A stretch of 64,000 nt of DNA from Trileptium ribeirensis (GCA_030248225.1 JASANE010029006.1:1-64000); one strand, 5' to 3'; counted from the stretch's first letter, positions 10,961 through 20,336 are shown. Notes: generated by a model from the sequence alone, not told the origin. Numbers and translations: made by a program.

Positions 10961-11547
10961 AGAGCTTCCTTGGGTTAACCGGATACTACAGACAATTCGT
11001 ACCCGCCTACGACACTATAGCAGAACCACTTTACGACATTACTAACAAGCGGTCAAGAACGGCGAAATTCAGTGAACTATGGACGGAAGATACCCAACAA
11101 ATATTTGATAGCCTGAAGGCCAAGATGACAACCCCTCCAGTATTGGGATATCCGGATCCGTACAGACCATCCATCCTGTACACCGACGCAAGCAAGCATG
11201 ATATCGGATATATCCCATCTCAAGAAGACGAAACGGGAAACGAACATGTGATCCACTATGGCAACAACAAGTACCGCTATTAAGAAACCCGGTACTCGAT
11301 AACGGAACAAGGATGCCTGGCAGTTATTTGCGCGGTGCAACATTTCCTGCCGTACTTGTTGGGAAACCATACGACAATCATCACGGACCATGGTCCAGAT
11401 TCTCAATAAGAAACGACCGTTGGAACAAATGAGCGTGCGATTGGCATGAATGGCGAACAAGATTCTTGAGTACGAATATACAATCGTATACAAACCGGGA
11501 CGATATCACCAAAATGCGAATTGCATGTCAAGACCACCAGTAGTTCG
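10961..11547 (+). pseudogene. RNase H of gypsy pol, truncated by LINE insertion
   Basis: Following LKSFLGLTGYYRQFVPAYDTIAEPL, the tether KMTTPPVLGYPDPYRPSILYTDAS supplies the first RNase H aspartate (YTDAS). The glutamate block (YSITEQGCLAVICAV) and an ITDHG block follow at 11,296-11,395. The end of the domain (YKPGRYHQNANCMSRPP) is visible at 11,487-11,540 in a shifted frame. RNase H removes RNA from the cDNA hybrid. The domain is nearly complete but has stops at about 11,281 and 11,407. LINE sequence begins within about 50 bp of its end. Confidence 0.85.
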
Positions 11548-11588
11548 CTGTCTCTTGTGAAGATGTAGTTCTGATTGAAATCCACGCA

Positions 11589-12552
11589 GTGGATGCTCCA
11601 GATCTAGTTACACTGACTGGTTGTATTTATCGATCGCCCGCTTCATCCCCAGAGAACAATATTGCCATAGCCAGTCTTATAGATGTATTAGCATCATGTT
11701 ACAAATACTGGTTAGTTTGCATTTGTGGTGACTTCAATATGACGAATGTCGATTGGGACAAATTTCTTGGCCCACATGTGACGATTGGTTTATGGACACT
11801 GTTCTTGCCACCGGGTTAACTCAGCATGTGTCATTCTGTACTTGTGGTAGAAACATTCTCGATTTAATTTTTTCCAACGAACCATTCGCCGTTACGAAGA
11901 TAGAATTCTTGCCACTCTTAAGTCTTCTGATCACCAATGCGTTACGTTCTAATTATCTAACCGCTCTCATAAACCTGATGTTAGGACTGGCTCTCTAATG
12001 CACGACTGGCGACGCGCACCTTGGGCACGAATGTGTGAGTACTTGGACTCTGTTGACCTAGTTAGAGCTGTATCCTCCGATGCATCACAGTCTTGGAACA
12101 ATCTTTTACATCTCCTAACTGCCTGCATCGACTTATTTATTCCTCGAAAATCAACCCGATGTCGTAAACCCATTTGGGCCGACGGTTTATGTTGGTCTGC
12201 AATGAGAGCCAAGCATAATGCATACCGTAAGTTCAGAAGGACAAACTCCAACGCAGCTTGGGAGAACTATGAGAGGAAATCACTGATAGCAGCTAATCAT
12301 ATAGAGTATTCCATCCGTTCGTATGAACGTAAATTAGCTGAAAACATCGACACAGACCGTAAATCCTTTTTTGCATACGCTTCGAGTCGTCGTAAGGTCA
12401 AGTCCTCAATAGGACCAATGCGCTATCCAAACGCCGTCATGTCTAGTTCATCTAATGAGGATGCAACAATTTTCAATAACTTTTTTGTTCCGACTTTAAT
12501 GCTGATGAGTTTGCCCCACAACCCATCCTGTTCAAAACTAATAGTTCAGTGA
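11589..12552 (+). pseudogene. LINE ORF2: endonuclease C-terminal part and linker
   Basis: TGCIYRSPASSPENN and CGDFNMTNVDW are hallmark blocks of the LINE apurinic-like endonuclease, which nicks the target site (GDFN-DW motif). Downstream the frame changes and stops several times. The segment from about 12,000 to 12,480 (ARMCEYLDSVDLV, FIPRKSTRCRKPIW, RSYERKLAENIDTDRKSFFAYASSRRK) matches the usual EN-RT linker with its KxPxW and FWxYxxSK-like pattern. The N-terminal half of the endonuclease is missing. Stops near 11,817 and a frameshift near 12,480 make it non-functional. Confidence 0.8.
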
Positions 12553-13546
12553 TATTTCATTCTCATTGGATGACGTCCGTTGCGCTCTCTCCAAGTTAAA
12601 TGTTGCATCGACGCCACCACCAATCGTTTCTTATTCAACTATAGGTCGGTCCTGACTGTCCCTCTCCATAAACTATTCAACTTATCTATGACCTCAGGTG
12701 TATGGCCAGACAAGTGGGGCCTTGCAAAGGTTGTGCCTATTTCCAAAAAGAGTGATAAATGTTTGCCCGGGAATTATCGTCTGTTAGCTTGACATACGCC
12801 GTCAGCAAAATTTTAGAATCGCTGGTCCGAGTGCGTATTTCATCTTTTTTGTTGGACAATTCCTTAATTTATCGATCCCAACATGGTTTCATGTCCAAAC
12901 GATCAACTACGACTCAGCTCCTCACTTATCTTCACTTTGCAACCAAGTGTGTGGACGACGGAGTTTGGCTGGATATAGTTTACATTGATTTCCACAAGGC
13001 TTTCGACAAAGTTAACCATGCTGCGCTGCTGACAAAACTCGAAATGTATGGTATTTCGGGAACACTCCTTTGCTGGTTCCGTAGCTACTTGCAGAATAGA
13101 CGCCAATGCGTATGTGTCAACGAATGTTATTCCAGCTGGAGCCCAGTTCTGAGTGGTGTCCCTCAGGGCACCGTACTTGGTCACTGCTTTTCCTAATATT
13201 TATTGACGACATCAATGATAGCGTAGCTTTTGTCATTTATAAATTCGCTAATGATATTAGGCTTGCGCGGCGTTTCATTCGTTCTTCCGCTCTCGAGTAT
13301 GAATTCGATGCCTTCCAGCTAGATCTGGACAATTTTTCCACCCACTGCCGTAAATGGTGTCTCTCTGTCAACTCTGCTAAATACCATGTCATGCACCTTG
13401 GATTCAATAACCCAAGTTTAGTTTACCGCCTAATGAATGACTGTCTGGATGTCACGACAACAAAACGTGCCCTGGGTGTCCTTTTCTGCGATTCGCTGAA
13501 GTTCTCCGATCATTGTGCATATGTTTCCGCGAGGCCCATAGAGTGA
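12553..13546 (+). pseudogene. LINE ORF2: reverse transcriptase domain
   Basis: Conserved non-LTR RT blocks are in order: finger blocks (MTSGVWPDKWGLAKVVPISKK; GNYR then a frameshift), SQHGFMSKRSTTTQLL, motif A YIDFHKAFDKVNH near 12,982-13,020, LLCWFRSYLQNRRQ, SGVPQGTVLG near 13,153-13,182. The catalytic FADD block near 13,245 reads FAND, so one catalytic Asp is Asn. Thumb-region blocks (HCRKWCLSVNSAKYHVMHLG; ALGVLFCDSLKFSDH) follow. Frameshifts at about 12,790 and 13,190 break the frame. It would reverse-transcribe LINE RNA at a nicked target. Inactive here. Confidence 0.88.
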
Positions 13547-14056
13547 TGGTTCGTCGTACTATTTTGAACTGGACGAAAAAAATCTGGTTGTGTCTTTACC
13601 GATCCCTTATACGCCCTCATGTCGAGTACCTATGCTGTTTCTGTATGGTGCCCGTACCTTGAAAGAGACATTGAAATTATCGAAAAAGTTCAACGATCTG
13701 CTACAAAACTTCTCCCTGAAATCCGCAACCTCAGTTACACCGACCGACTTAACTAGTTGAAGATCCAGTCTCTAAAGACTCGGCGCCTCCGCAATGATCT
13801 AATCTTAGTGTATAAGATGATCCACGGAGGGGTCGACATAGATGTATCATCTTTTTTCCGGCCTGGATTTCCGTCAACGCGTGGACACGACTTGAAATTG
13901 CAGACACTTGATGTTCTGCGACTAGATGTGAGAAAAAACTTCTTCCCGTATAGATTGGTTAGAATCTGGAACGATCTACCCTCTGACATTGTGTGGGCAC
14001 CGTCGTTGTCATCCTTCAAGCTCCGTCTGCACGCCGCCAAAGTGTTACAACCATAA
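13547..14056 (+). pseudogene. LINE ORF2: C-terminal region
   Basis: After stops near 13,545, frames continue through VEYLCCFCMVPVP-like sequence to an open 99-codon stretch: RRLRNDLILVYKMIHGG, then RGHDLKLQ and FFPYRLVRIWNDLPSDIV, ending FKLRLHAAKVLQP before a stop at 14,054-14,056. The RGH, FxxR and WNxLP words are the standard end of many invertebrate LINE ORF2 proteins. Similar C-termini appear at 22.9, 23.9, 26.5 and 29.0 kb, each diverged enough to be separate insertions. Confidence 0.82.
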
Positions 14057-14087
14057 ATAATTGTATATAATTGTTTTTCATCACAAA

Positions 14088-14103
14088 CCTCGCCACAGCG
14101 AGG
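14088..14103 (+). other. 3' hairpin of the LINE
   Basis: CCTCGC and GCGAGG form a perfect 6-bp stem around CACA, about 30 bp after the LINE stop codon. Many LINE 3' UTRs contain a hairpin recognised by their RT. This one sits next to the junction with retroelement sequence, so it may be the terminal structure. Confidence 0.5.
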
Positions 14104-14107
14104 GTAG

Positions 14108-14930
14108 CTTCTCCATCAAGTGGTCGCTTCAACCAAAAGTATGATCATCCTAATGAAGCTCGAACACTGGATTGTGTCGATACGCGACCATGGGAGAAGA
14201 AAGGTACATTTTAGTTCGTGGAACCGAAAATATGGAATCCGATGGTGAAGAAACGAAGAACCAGTACAAACCACTAGTAACCAAAAGAACTGGTGGGAAC
14301 CAACAACAGGCGATCCAAATAAGAACAAAGGAAGCTAATAAAAATACTTAAGGAAGATTTTATGTAAAGGAAATCAAAGAATTAAAAAGTATCCGATAGC
14401 TGTGGTGGATCAAGAAGAATCTGACTCAAATGTATCTCTGATATTCGAAACAGAGGTACAAGTACCACCAACGCAAAAGGAGATAGTCAGCGGTCCGATA
14501 TCGAAAGTCAAAACGAAACGGGAAGAGGTAAAGAATTAGTAACCGGTATTGGACGGAAGAAGTACAACCGGAAGAAACAAGGAAAGAAAGCGCCGTATGT
14601 CTCACAAAACCAGAAGAAGGGTCAAAGAAAGAATGGACCTAAGAAACCCAGTGAACAACAACAAAAGGTCTAATCAAGTAGAAACGCAATAACACTCAGT
14701 GATGATAGCGAAGAAGACAAGCAGCTGGTTAGGGAAGAAACTTCGGAAGAAAAGGACAGTATACTCGAACTCTTTAACGAAGAAAGACAAACCGAGCAAC
14801 CGTTATCACAACGATGGAAACAACCAAGAAAAAGAGTCCAAGTAGAACCGTTATTAGATAACGACAAAAGAACAGTACAACTCGAACGATACGGAGAAAT
14901 AATTAGAACTGGATCAACCCGGCGACCCTG
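14108..14930 (+). pseudogene. pol spacer between RNase H and integrase, highly charged
   Basis: A-rich retroelement sequence resumes after the LINE. Frames encode Lys/Glu/Gln-rich stretches (SDSNVSLIFETEVQVPPTQK; LDQPGDPEEAEITEAE) broken by many stops. I do not see the HHCC zinc-binding domain expected at the integrase N-terminus, nor the first catalytic Asp block, so that part is deleted or too decayed. The length and acidic composition are unusual for this position. Confidence 0.45.
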
Positions 14931-15730
14931 AAGAAGCAGAAATAACTGAAGCCGAATTCACGAAATGGCACGAGGCGTTCGCAGCACCAGACCAAACAGC
15001 TAACACGATTACCAAACTTTTTATCGAAAGAATCGTGTGCCGACATGGAGTCCCTGGAGTAGTACTAACAGATCAAGGACCCTGCTTTACCACCGATAAG
15101 TTTACGAAAGAATTGGCACAAATTGGAACAAAGAAGGTGTATTCGGCACCATACCATCACAATCGAACGGGCTCGTCGAAAGATGGAACCAAAGACTTTA
15201 AGCGATGCTGAAACCAACAACAGAATTAATTCCCGATAAGTGGGATCAATTCCTGGAACCACTATGTTTCGCATATCGAACAGCGGTCCACGTATCAGCC
15301 GGACAAACCCAATTCTTCTTACTACACGGTCGCAACCCCGATTTACCGGGAGAAAACCCAATCCATGGATATCTAACAGCAACCACCGACGAAGGATATG
15401 CACCCCAACTAATTGATAAGTTAACAACAGCATGGGATCAAGTCCGAAAGCGATTATTTTTAGCACAAACACAATATAAACAATATTTCGATAGAAGGGC
15501 GAAGAAAAGAACTTTGAATAAGGGGGATTTAGTACTAATGAAAAATCCGAATAAATCTTCAATGAGACCCTATAGTAGCGTATATCACACAGAATTCGAT
15601 AGACTCTTTTGGGTAGTAGAAGTAAAATTCCCCAACATTTTATTACTAAAAGTCGGTAGCGCAACCCAACAGCCAAAATGGTACAACTGCCGCAATTCAA
15701 ACAATTTGGTGGTGATCCGGAAGATTACCG
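14931..15730 (+). pseudogene. integrase core and GPY/F-like tail
   Basis: FTKWHEAFAAPDQTANT, then FIERIVCRHGVPGVVLTDQGPCF (about 14,958-15,090), gives the second catalytic block (TDQG). The third block is present in a shifted frame: SQSNGLVERWNQ at about 15,153-15,195 holds the catalytic Glu. FAYRTAVHVSAGQTQFFLLHGRNP and KRTLNKGDLVLMKNP follow, then a VVEVKFPNILLLKV segment resembling the GPY/F module of Ty3/gypsy integrases. The first catalytic Asp is not seen. Integrase would insert the cDNA into the genome. Several frameshifts (near 15,150, 15,205 and 15,675) inactivate it. The protein continues into a PHD finger. Confidence 0.88.
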
Positions 15731-16028
15731 GGGTATGAAGCCAAATTAAGGCGGGTTCAAAGAGAATCACGCCAGCGGTTAGCACCTGAAGATTACTATT
15801 GTGGAAGATGTAAAGGGTCATGGAGAGAAGGCAATGAAACAGGACTAATTATAAAATGGGTGCAATGCGATAGGTTTTTTATGGTTTAATCAAGCGTGCG
15901 TAGGTCTAGAAGACGATCCGCAAGAAGCATTATGGTATTGCTCCCCTTGTATAAAAATTTATACCACGCAAGAGCACATTTTGCAAGGCATAGCCCATTA
16001 TCATACCTATGGAGCAAAAACAAGATAG
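15731..16028 (+). pseudogene. PHD-finger-like domain at the pol C-terminus
   Basis: About 20 codons after the GPY/F-like region the reading CGRC (15,800-15,811) starts a PHD pattern. It is followed by KWVQCD (tgg at 15,857), a run of T residues with a frameshift, FNQACVGL (Cys at 15,897) and LWYCSPC (15,930-15,950). The C-x2-C, WVQCD, CVGL and W-Y-C-x2-C words are the classical PHD framework; the usual His is Asn and one Cys appears lost at the frameshift. PHD fingers read histone H3 tails. At the end of integrase it could steer integration to marked chromatin, as chromodomains do in chromoviruses (inference). The frame closes with a short tail near 16,028. Confidence 0.75.
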
Positions 16029-16440
16029 AAAGAACAATTGTGTAGCTTAAAATAATTTATAAATTTTTGTATGATCGCGAAAACAATTAATTGCAATAAC
16101 TATATTGTATTTTTATTAATTTTAGCAAATTACGTATATATATACAGGTTAAGCGAATAGGGGTAACAAAAATATTAACCGTGGTGGAGGAGACGAGAAG
16201 GAAAGCGGTGTCGGACGAAGGAATAACCGGGCCAAACAAAACGTACGGTTCAACTAAACGGGTAAATGCGACACGAGACGAGTCAAAACGAAACGACAAA
16301 CCAAGAATCGACCAATTGAAGCGACAAAAAGAACGGTCGGAACTGCGATCGACGAACGAATCGATCGGTGATAACAAGAACGCCCGAAGAAACAACGGTC
16401 AATAATCGGAGTACTGACGAACGAACCAACGCTTGAAAAT
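16029..16440 (+). other. AT-rich spacer with possible splice acceptors and a short basic frame
   Basis: 16,029-16,150 is sharply AT-rich between two A-rich coding regions. It contains pyrimidine-leading AG sites, ttattaattttag ending at 16,126 and tatatacag ending at 16,147, which could serve as acceptors for a spliced subgenomic mRNA. A basic, Arg/Lys/Asn-rich frame follows at 16,181-16,405. Splicing is inference; no donor was identified. Confidence 0.35.
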
Positions 16441-17755
16441 CGGACGACGACTTAAAAGAATGGCTGTTCAAAGACGATATCCATTCAACCACAACCCGAA
16501 TCAAATGAATGTCACGCCAGGCCCGAATGATAGAAGAACATCATTCCACGTTACACGATGGCCGCAACGGTAGATCGACTATCAAATGGTGTTCGGTTTC
16601 GATATTACAACGGGACTAGGGGCAATCATAATTGAGACCGAAGAAAGCGCAAAACAATTCGCCAAAATTATTCAATTGACACGTACGAACATCCTGTCGA
16701 TCGCAACGGTGGTGGCAAAAATTCCGGCGTACAAACTCAAGGCGTTCACATCGGAAAGAATTCCGGAATTCTGTGAGGAACATGGTATTCATCCAGACTG
16801 CTTAGCATGGATCGATGGTGAATTCTGGACTAACACGATAAGTTTAACGGCCGGGAAGCACTTTCGATATGTCGTAATACAGACAAAGTGATGGCGAAGT
16901 GGGAATCACCGACATTTCACAATTCAAGGGACGAATACCAGGAGTGTTTTATAAAGAAATAAAGCCAGAAAGCGGGAACATTATATTGTGGAACAACATA
17001 GAAGATGAAAAACCCATATGGGACGTATTCAAAGATCAACCATATCCAGCGTAATTGACAACAATCGATATGGACGAATTTCAAAAACTGCTGGGTGAAC
17101 GAAGAAAGATGACGACGCAAGAACTGTTGGAGCATTACGTCCTCAAAAGAAGGGATGTCTCAGGGGAATACTGCGAAAAGATTCAAGATAGCAAAAAGCT
17201 ATTCGCCGCGACACGATCCAGATACCAACGAGGACAACGGAAAGAAAGTTTGTGGACGATTACACAAGTAGTGCAATACGGTCACGACTACTATTTCCAG
17301 TGTTACTAGCTATGGCGTGTCGAGCGAATGAAACAGTAATCAATAAAACAGAAACCAAAGAAGCATGGAGTTTGATCGAGAAAATCGTAAAGAAGTATCC
17401 ATGGCACCGGACACCAAGAGTGCGAATCGAAGCGACACCGCAATCAATGGAAGAAGAACTAAAGAAAATTGCGGCATTCACAAAGATTCAAGAAGAATTC
17501 CATGAGAAGATAAAATCGAATCTCAGCCAACAGCGACAATTTGCCAACAGTTTCTTCGAATTGCGACCGGACCGCCAGGTGAAACAGAAAAGGTTCGAAA
17601 TTAACAAATTCAAGTTGTGGCAGATCAACGAAAGAGAAACAGAAGAACAAGAACGCTTCAGCCATATCCAAGAAGAAGTCAATTATCGTGAAGACGGTGA
17701 CTTTTCCGCAAGATACGCAAACGAAATACCGTGGACCAAGACGAAGCAATAGAAA
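16441..17755 (+). pseudogene. ORF3, N-terminal region, unknown protein
   Basis: I do not recognise this protein. The frame starting MAVQRRYPFNHNPNQ runs through a possible globular domain of about 100 codons at 16,586-16,891 (with VFGFDITTGLGAIIIETEE, IPEFCEEHGIHPDCLAWID, FWTNTISLTAGKHFRYVVIQTK). It continues after a frame change with DISQFKGRIPGVFYKEI and NIILWNNIEDEKPIWDVF, then ELLEHYVLKRRDVSGEYCEKI and an open 166-codon helical stretch ending near 17,752. At least four interruptions are needed. It occupies the env position between pol and the 3' LTR, but I see no signal peptide, furin site or membrane anchor, so an envelope identity is not supported. A-rich composition and strand match gag and pol, which ties it to the element. 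Confidence 0.5.
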
Positions 17756-18740
17756 CTGAACGAACTCATGAAACAACGAGCAGTAATCTCAGCAAAAATC
17801 GGCGATATTGGAATGAATCGTTGTGGATTTTCAGAAACCAATAAGATCGAACGAGAAATTGACGCAATACGAAGGGAAGTGGGAAGAGAGAAAAACTAAG
17901 AACAAACAGCAACACGGATCAGAGCATACCAACAAACGTATGCCCAGAAAGAAATACGACGACAGAAAACAGAAGAACATCAAAAAGAAACTAAAGAAAA
18001 ATACGATTTTTGGGACACTCTGGAAGCACAGAGACCAAAACAACAACAAGATAATCAGACGATAGAAGTTCCAAAAAGCGGGGATACGCAGGATATGCAA
18101 TCTGGTGAGCTTGGTATCCCTCCGGGGTTATTTCACAAGCAAGCACAAATGCTGAAAGCCGCAGGGGAACAAGAAACGATATCAAAAGAAAGTGTCGAAC
18201 CAGCGGTACAAATCGGTGGGCTTGTCATCCGTCCGGGATCCGCTCAAGCTCATCGGGAAGCAGAATCTGGAGAAAGCGACATCGCAACTCCACCAACTTA
18301 CAGAACAATCGCTGGCACGAATACAAGAACTACAGAAAGAAATCCAAGAAAAAGACGAAACGAATTGGGAATGGTCGGAGGCATTTAATCAAAGTTAATA
18401 TCATGTGGCCAAAATGGATTGAGAGATCAAAGAAAAAGTACAAGCCCTACAAGTAAAGACGATTGAATTACAGAACGCCGAAGAATTACTTACTTTGTCA
18501 CGACAACGCGAAGAAGCCCAAGAACGAGCAAGGAATAACATTCAAAGGCAGCTATAAGAGGCTCGTGAAGAAGTGACATCGGCACGAGAAGGAATAGTGG
18601 AAATTGAAACCCAGGTGGTTACGAAGGAAGAACAAAATAAAGAATTGCAGGAAACAATCAAAGAACTGCAAGCAATACCGGGACAAAGTCGAGCTGAACG
18701 AAAGGAAAAAGAACCAACCGCTCAAACAATTCAGTGTCGA
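17756..18740 (+). pseudogene. ORF3, central coiled-coil region
   Basis: Frames in this stretch encode very charged, Gln/Glu/Lys-rich helices: ETNKIEREIDAIRREVG, then QTYAQKEIRRQKTEEHQKETKEK, LARIQELQKEIQEKDE, EIKEKVQALQVKTIELQNAE, SRQREEAQERARNNIQRQL, and VVTKEEQNKELQETIKELQ. Hydrophobic spacing is consistent with a long coiled coil, on the order of 170 residues in the last part, with isolated stops. A short spacer (SGELGIPPGLFHKQAQMLKAAG) separates two helical blocks. Coiled coils usually drive multimerisation; for a retroelement that could mean a structural or RNP role, but this is inference. Confidence 0.5.
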
Positions 18741-19560
18741 GATATAGCGGTCGGCACAGACTTTCCACAAGTACCACACGACACCCGAGAAACACCCAGG
18801 CGAGGAAGTATTCCAGTGGAAAGAAATACTCATTGAGGAACTACCGCTACAAGGAGATCAATTATGGGGTGAACTGTGCTACTTCGGAACACAGGTCAAT
18901 ACACCACAAGTCGAAATCATACCAGAAGTGGTGATGGAGAAGACTGTGAACGAAGTACAAGATAGATGGCGTGAAATCCTCAAACAAGAAACCTAGAGGA
19001 GGAAAGAAAAGTTACACAAAGGTTGACGGTACTACGGGTTCAAGAAGCCAAGATCCGAATAAAATGCCGAGCACTAAAGATCACGGGAGAAGAATACCGT
19101 CAAGTGGTTCGACAATATGTAAAGAACGTCCAAGACTGGTTGACGAATATGTTAAAGAACAAAACATTACAAGTTTAACATCTGCCAGAAGTGATGGCGA
19201 TTCCACTGGACTACGCTGACATTATGAATAAACAGATGGAATACATCACATCACGAATGGTACCAAAAAACCAAAGATTTGACGGTATGAAGACATTGGG
19301 AAGGATTGGGACATCGCAAGAATGATATTCTAAGAAAGTGAAATGTGGGCCAGCAACGGAATAGCGCTCGGATACATTAAAGGAAGAACCTACAACGCAA
19401 CAGTGATCACAGAAGACTAATTCAAACAAGCAAAAAGAAGAATCCGTAGATTTATTGGAAATAAAAGAGAACAAATCCTGCAAGTAATTCATACGGCACA
19501 AGAACAGTCCCTGGACGCACAAAGTCCACAGGGCAGGTTCCCGACAAGTGAACAACTATA
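18741..19560 (+). pseudogene. ORF3, C-terminal region, unknown
   Basis: After the coiled coil the frames give QWKEILIEELPLQGDQLWGEL, CYFGTQVNTPQVEIIPEVV, EVQDRWREILKQET, then VQEAKIRIKCRALKITGEEY, RQVVRQYVKNVQDWLTNML and VMAIPLDYADIMNKQMEYITSRM, with three or more interruptions. Trp-containing amphipathic segments and the absence of low complexity suggest a folded domain. No family is recognised. The last coding-like words end just before the polypurine tract. Confidence 0.45.
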
Positions 19561-19567
19561 AGCCCGC

Positions 19568-19584
19568 GAAAGGTGGAGGAGGGG
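19568..19584 (+). other. polypurine tract candidate
   Basis: A 17-base run with only one pyrimidine (gaaaggtggaggagggg) lies after the last coding-like codons. LTR retroelements prime plus-strand synthesis from such a tract immediately before the 3' LTR. If correct, the 3' LTR begins at about 19,585, some 330 bp upstream of the segment that aligns with the 5' LTR. Confidence 0.55.
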
Positions 19585-19923
19585 TCGAGCCGTCCGGACG
19601 TCATCTCCTCACCAAACTTTAGTTGGTCACGAAGGCAAATAATGAGGGAAGATTGGACCAGTCATCATCCGTCCGGGGGCACCGCGAATCTCGGAACTCA
19701 TGCCGACCTAAAATGATCAACAAGAAGGGAACCAGATAGAATCAACGAACGACGAAGGACAATGGAATCGGAACGACGAATAAATAAATTCGAATCGGAC
19801 CGAATAAAGAATCCATTAGGAATGGTATAAACCGACGACGCAACAACAACCGAATCGAAATCGAAAGAATTTGGAGATAGTCGACAACGACCAAAGAACC
19901 GAATAGTACGAAACCGGTGATAG

Positions 19924-19929
19924 TATAAG
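19924..19929 (+). promoter_or_regulatory. TATA box of the 3' LTR
   Basis: TATAAG aligns with the 5' LTR TATA box and lies about 25 bp before the first of three stem-loops. Confidence 0.5.
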
Positions 19930-19948
19930 TGTGAGCTGAAAATAATTT

Positions 19949-20129
19949 AGTACTAAACAATAGTACTGCTGTATGTATACGAGTGTGCTACTAATTGCTA
20001 TTGCCATTTCACCTAAAGGCAATTGTGAGCTAAAAATCAATACGGCATTAAAGAATAGTGCCGCGGCTTTTTATCACGAACTAGAAGAACGATACTACGA
20101 TTTTAATACGGCAATCAAGATTAGTGCCG
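19949..20129 (+). promoter_or_regulatory. three successive stem-loops in the LTR
   Basis: Stem-loop 1: AGTACTA (19,949-19,955), loop AACAA, TAGTACT (19,961-19,967), a perfect 7-bp stem. Stem-loop 2: CGGCA (20,043-20,047) and TGCCG (20,059-20,063) around an AAAGAAT-containing loop. Stem-loop 3: CGGCA (20,109-20,113) and TGCCG (20,125-20,129). All share an A-rich loop and AGT at the start of the right arm, but the stems differ by paired changes. The 5' LTR has decayed relatives at 5,431-5,444 and 5,520-5,533. They lie just after the expected transcription start, so they would be in the R region of the RNA. Confidence 0.6.
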
Positions 20130-20176
20130 AAAAGACACGGTTGTGATATCAGTGCATTGACATTTTATCACTTTGT

Positions 20177-20182
20177 AATAAA
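20177..20182 (+). terminator. polyadenylation signal of the 3' LTR
   Basis: AATAAA lies downstream of the TATA box and stem-loops and shortly before the conserved ctggaactcgag block, the order expected for R-U5 of an LTR. Confidence 0.5.
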
Positions 20183-20336
20183 CCTATATACGTGTCTGTT
20201 GCTCAGTTATCTGGAACTCGAGTAATAGAGCCGAGAAAGGCTCGCGCCGCATCGCGAAATATAAGGCACTATATATATAGTATCGCTCACGAAAAGAATA
20301 CACGCGCCGAACCAAGCGTCCCACCGGCATTCTACT

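Larger units (their letters stand above)
11548..14107 (+). mobile_element. 5'-truncated LINE inserted into pol
   Basis: Between the RNase H end and the resumption of A-rich retroelement sequence lies about 2.56 kb of different composition. It encodes an apurinic-type endonuclease tail, a complete-length non-LTR reverse transcriptase and the typical LINE C-terminus. It is in the same orientation as the host element. The start falls inside the endonuclease domain, the usual 5' truncation. A short 3' hairpin (14,088-14,103) precedes the junction. I could not see a clear target-site duplication. Protein style (APE endonuclease, FADD-type RT, WNDLP C-terminus) suggests the CR1/Jockey-like group, not resolved further. 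Confidence 0.85.
5390..20336 (+). mobile_element. degenerate Ty3/gypsy-like LTR retroelement with extra 3' ORF, containing an inserted LINE
   Basis: Two homologous LTR segments (about 5,390-5,806 and 19,912-20,336) flank gag, protease, RT, RNase H and integrase in the Ty3/gypsy order, all on the plus strand. A strong A-rich coding-strand bias runs through 6.1-19.5 kb except in the LINE at 11.55-14.11 kb. Without the LINE the element is about 12.4 kb, large for this superfamily. The extra length comes from a repeat-rich gag and about 3.1 kb of ORF3 after pol. Every domain carries stops or frameshifts and the RT active site is altered, so the copy is dead. The limits are set by LTR homology, not by target-site duplications, which I could not identify. 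Homology continues past the 3' LTR into a second gag, so the element is part of a tandem array. Confidence 0.85.
19912..20336 (+). repeat. 3' LTR (homologous part)
   Basis: This aligns in order with 5,390-5,806 through the TATA box, the ctggaactcgag word, ataaggcact, cgctcacgaaaag and cccaccggcattctac. It is more complete than the 5' copy in its hairpin series and keeps an intact AATAAA. Downstream homology continues into leader and gag, so this LTR also serves as the 5' LTR of the next unit. The two LTRs are clearly diverged from one another, consistent with an old insertion or recombination between subfamilies. Confidence 0.75.

Noticed and set aside
16441..19560. Envelope gene of an errantivirus-like element
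   Set aside because: No signal peptide, membrane anchor or furin-type site was visible; the region is dominated by coiled coil.
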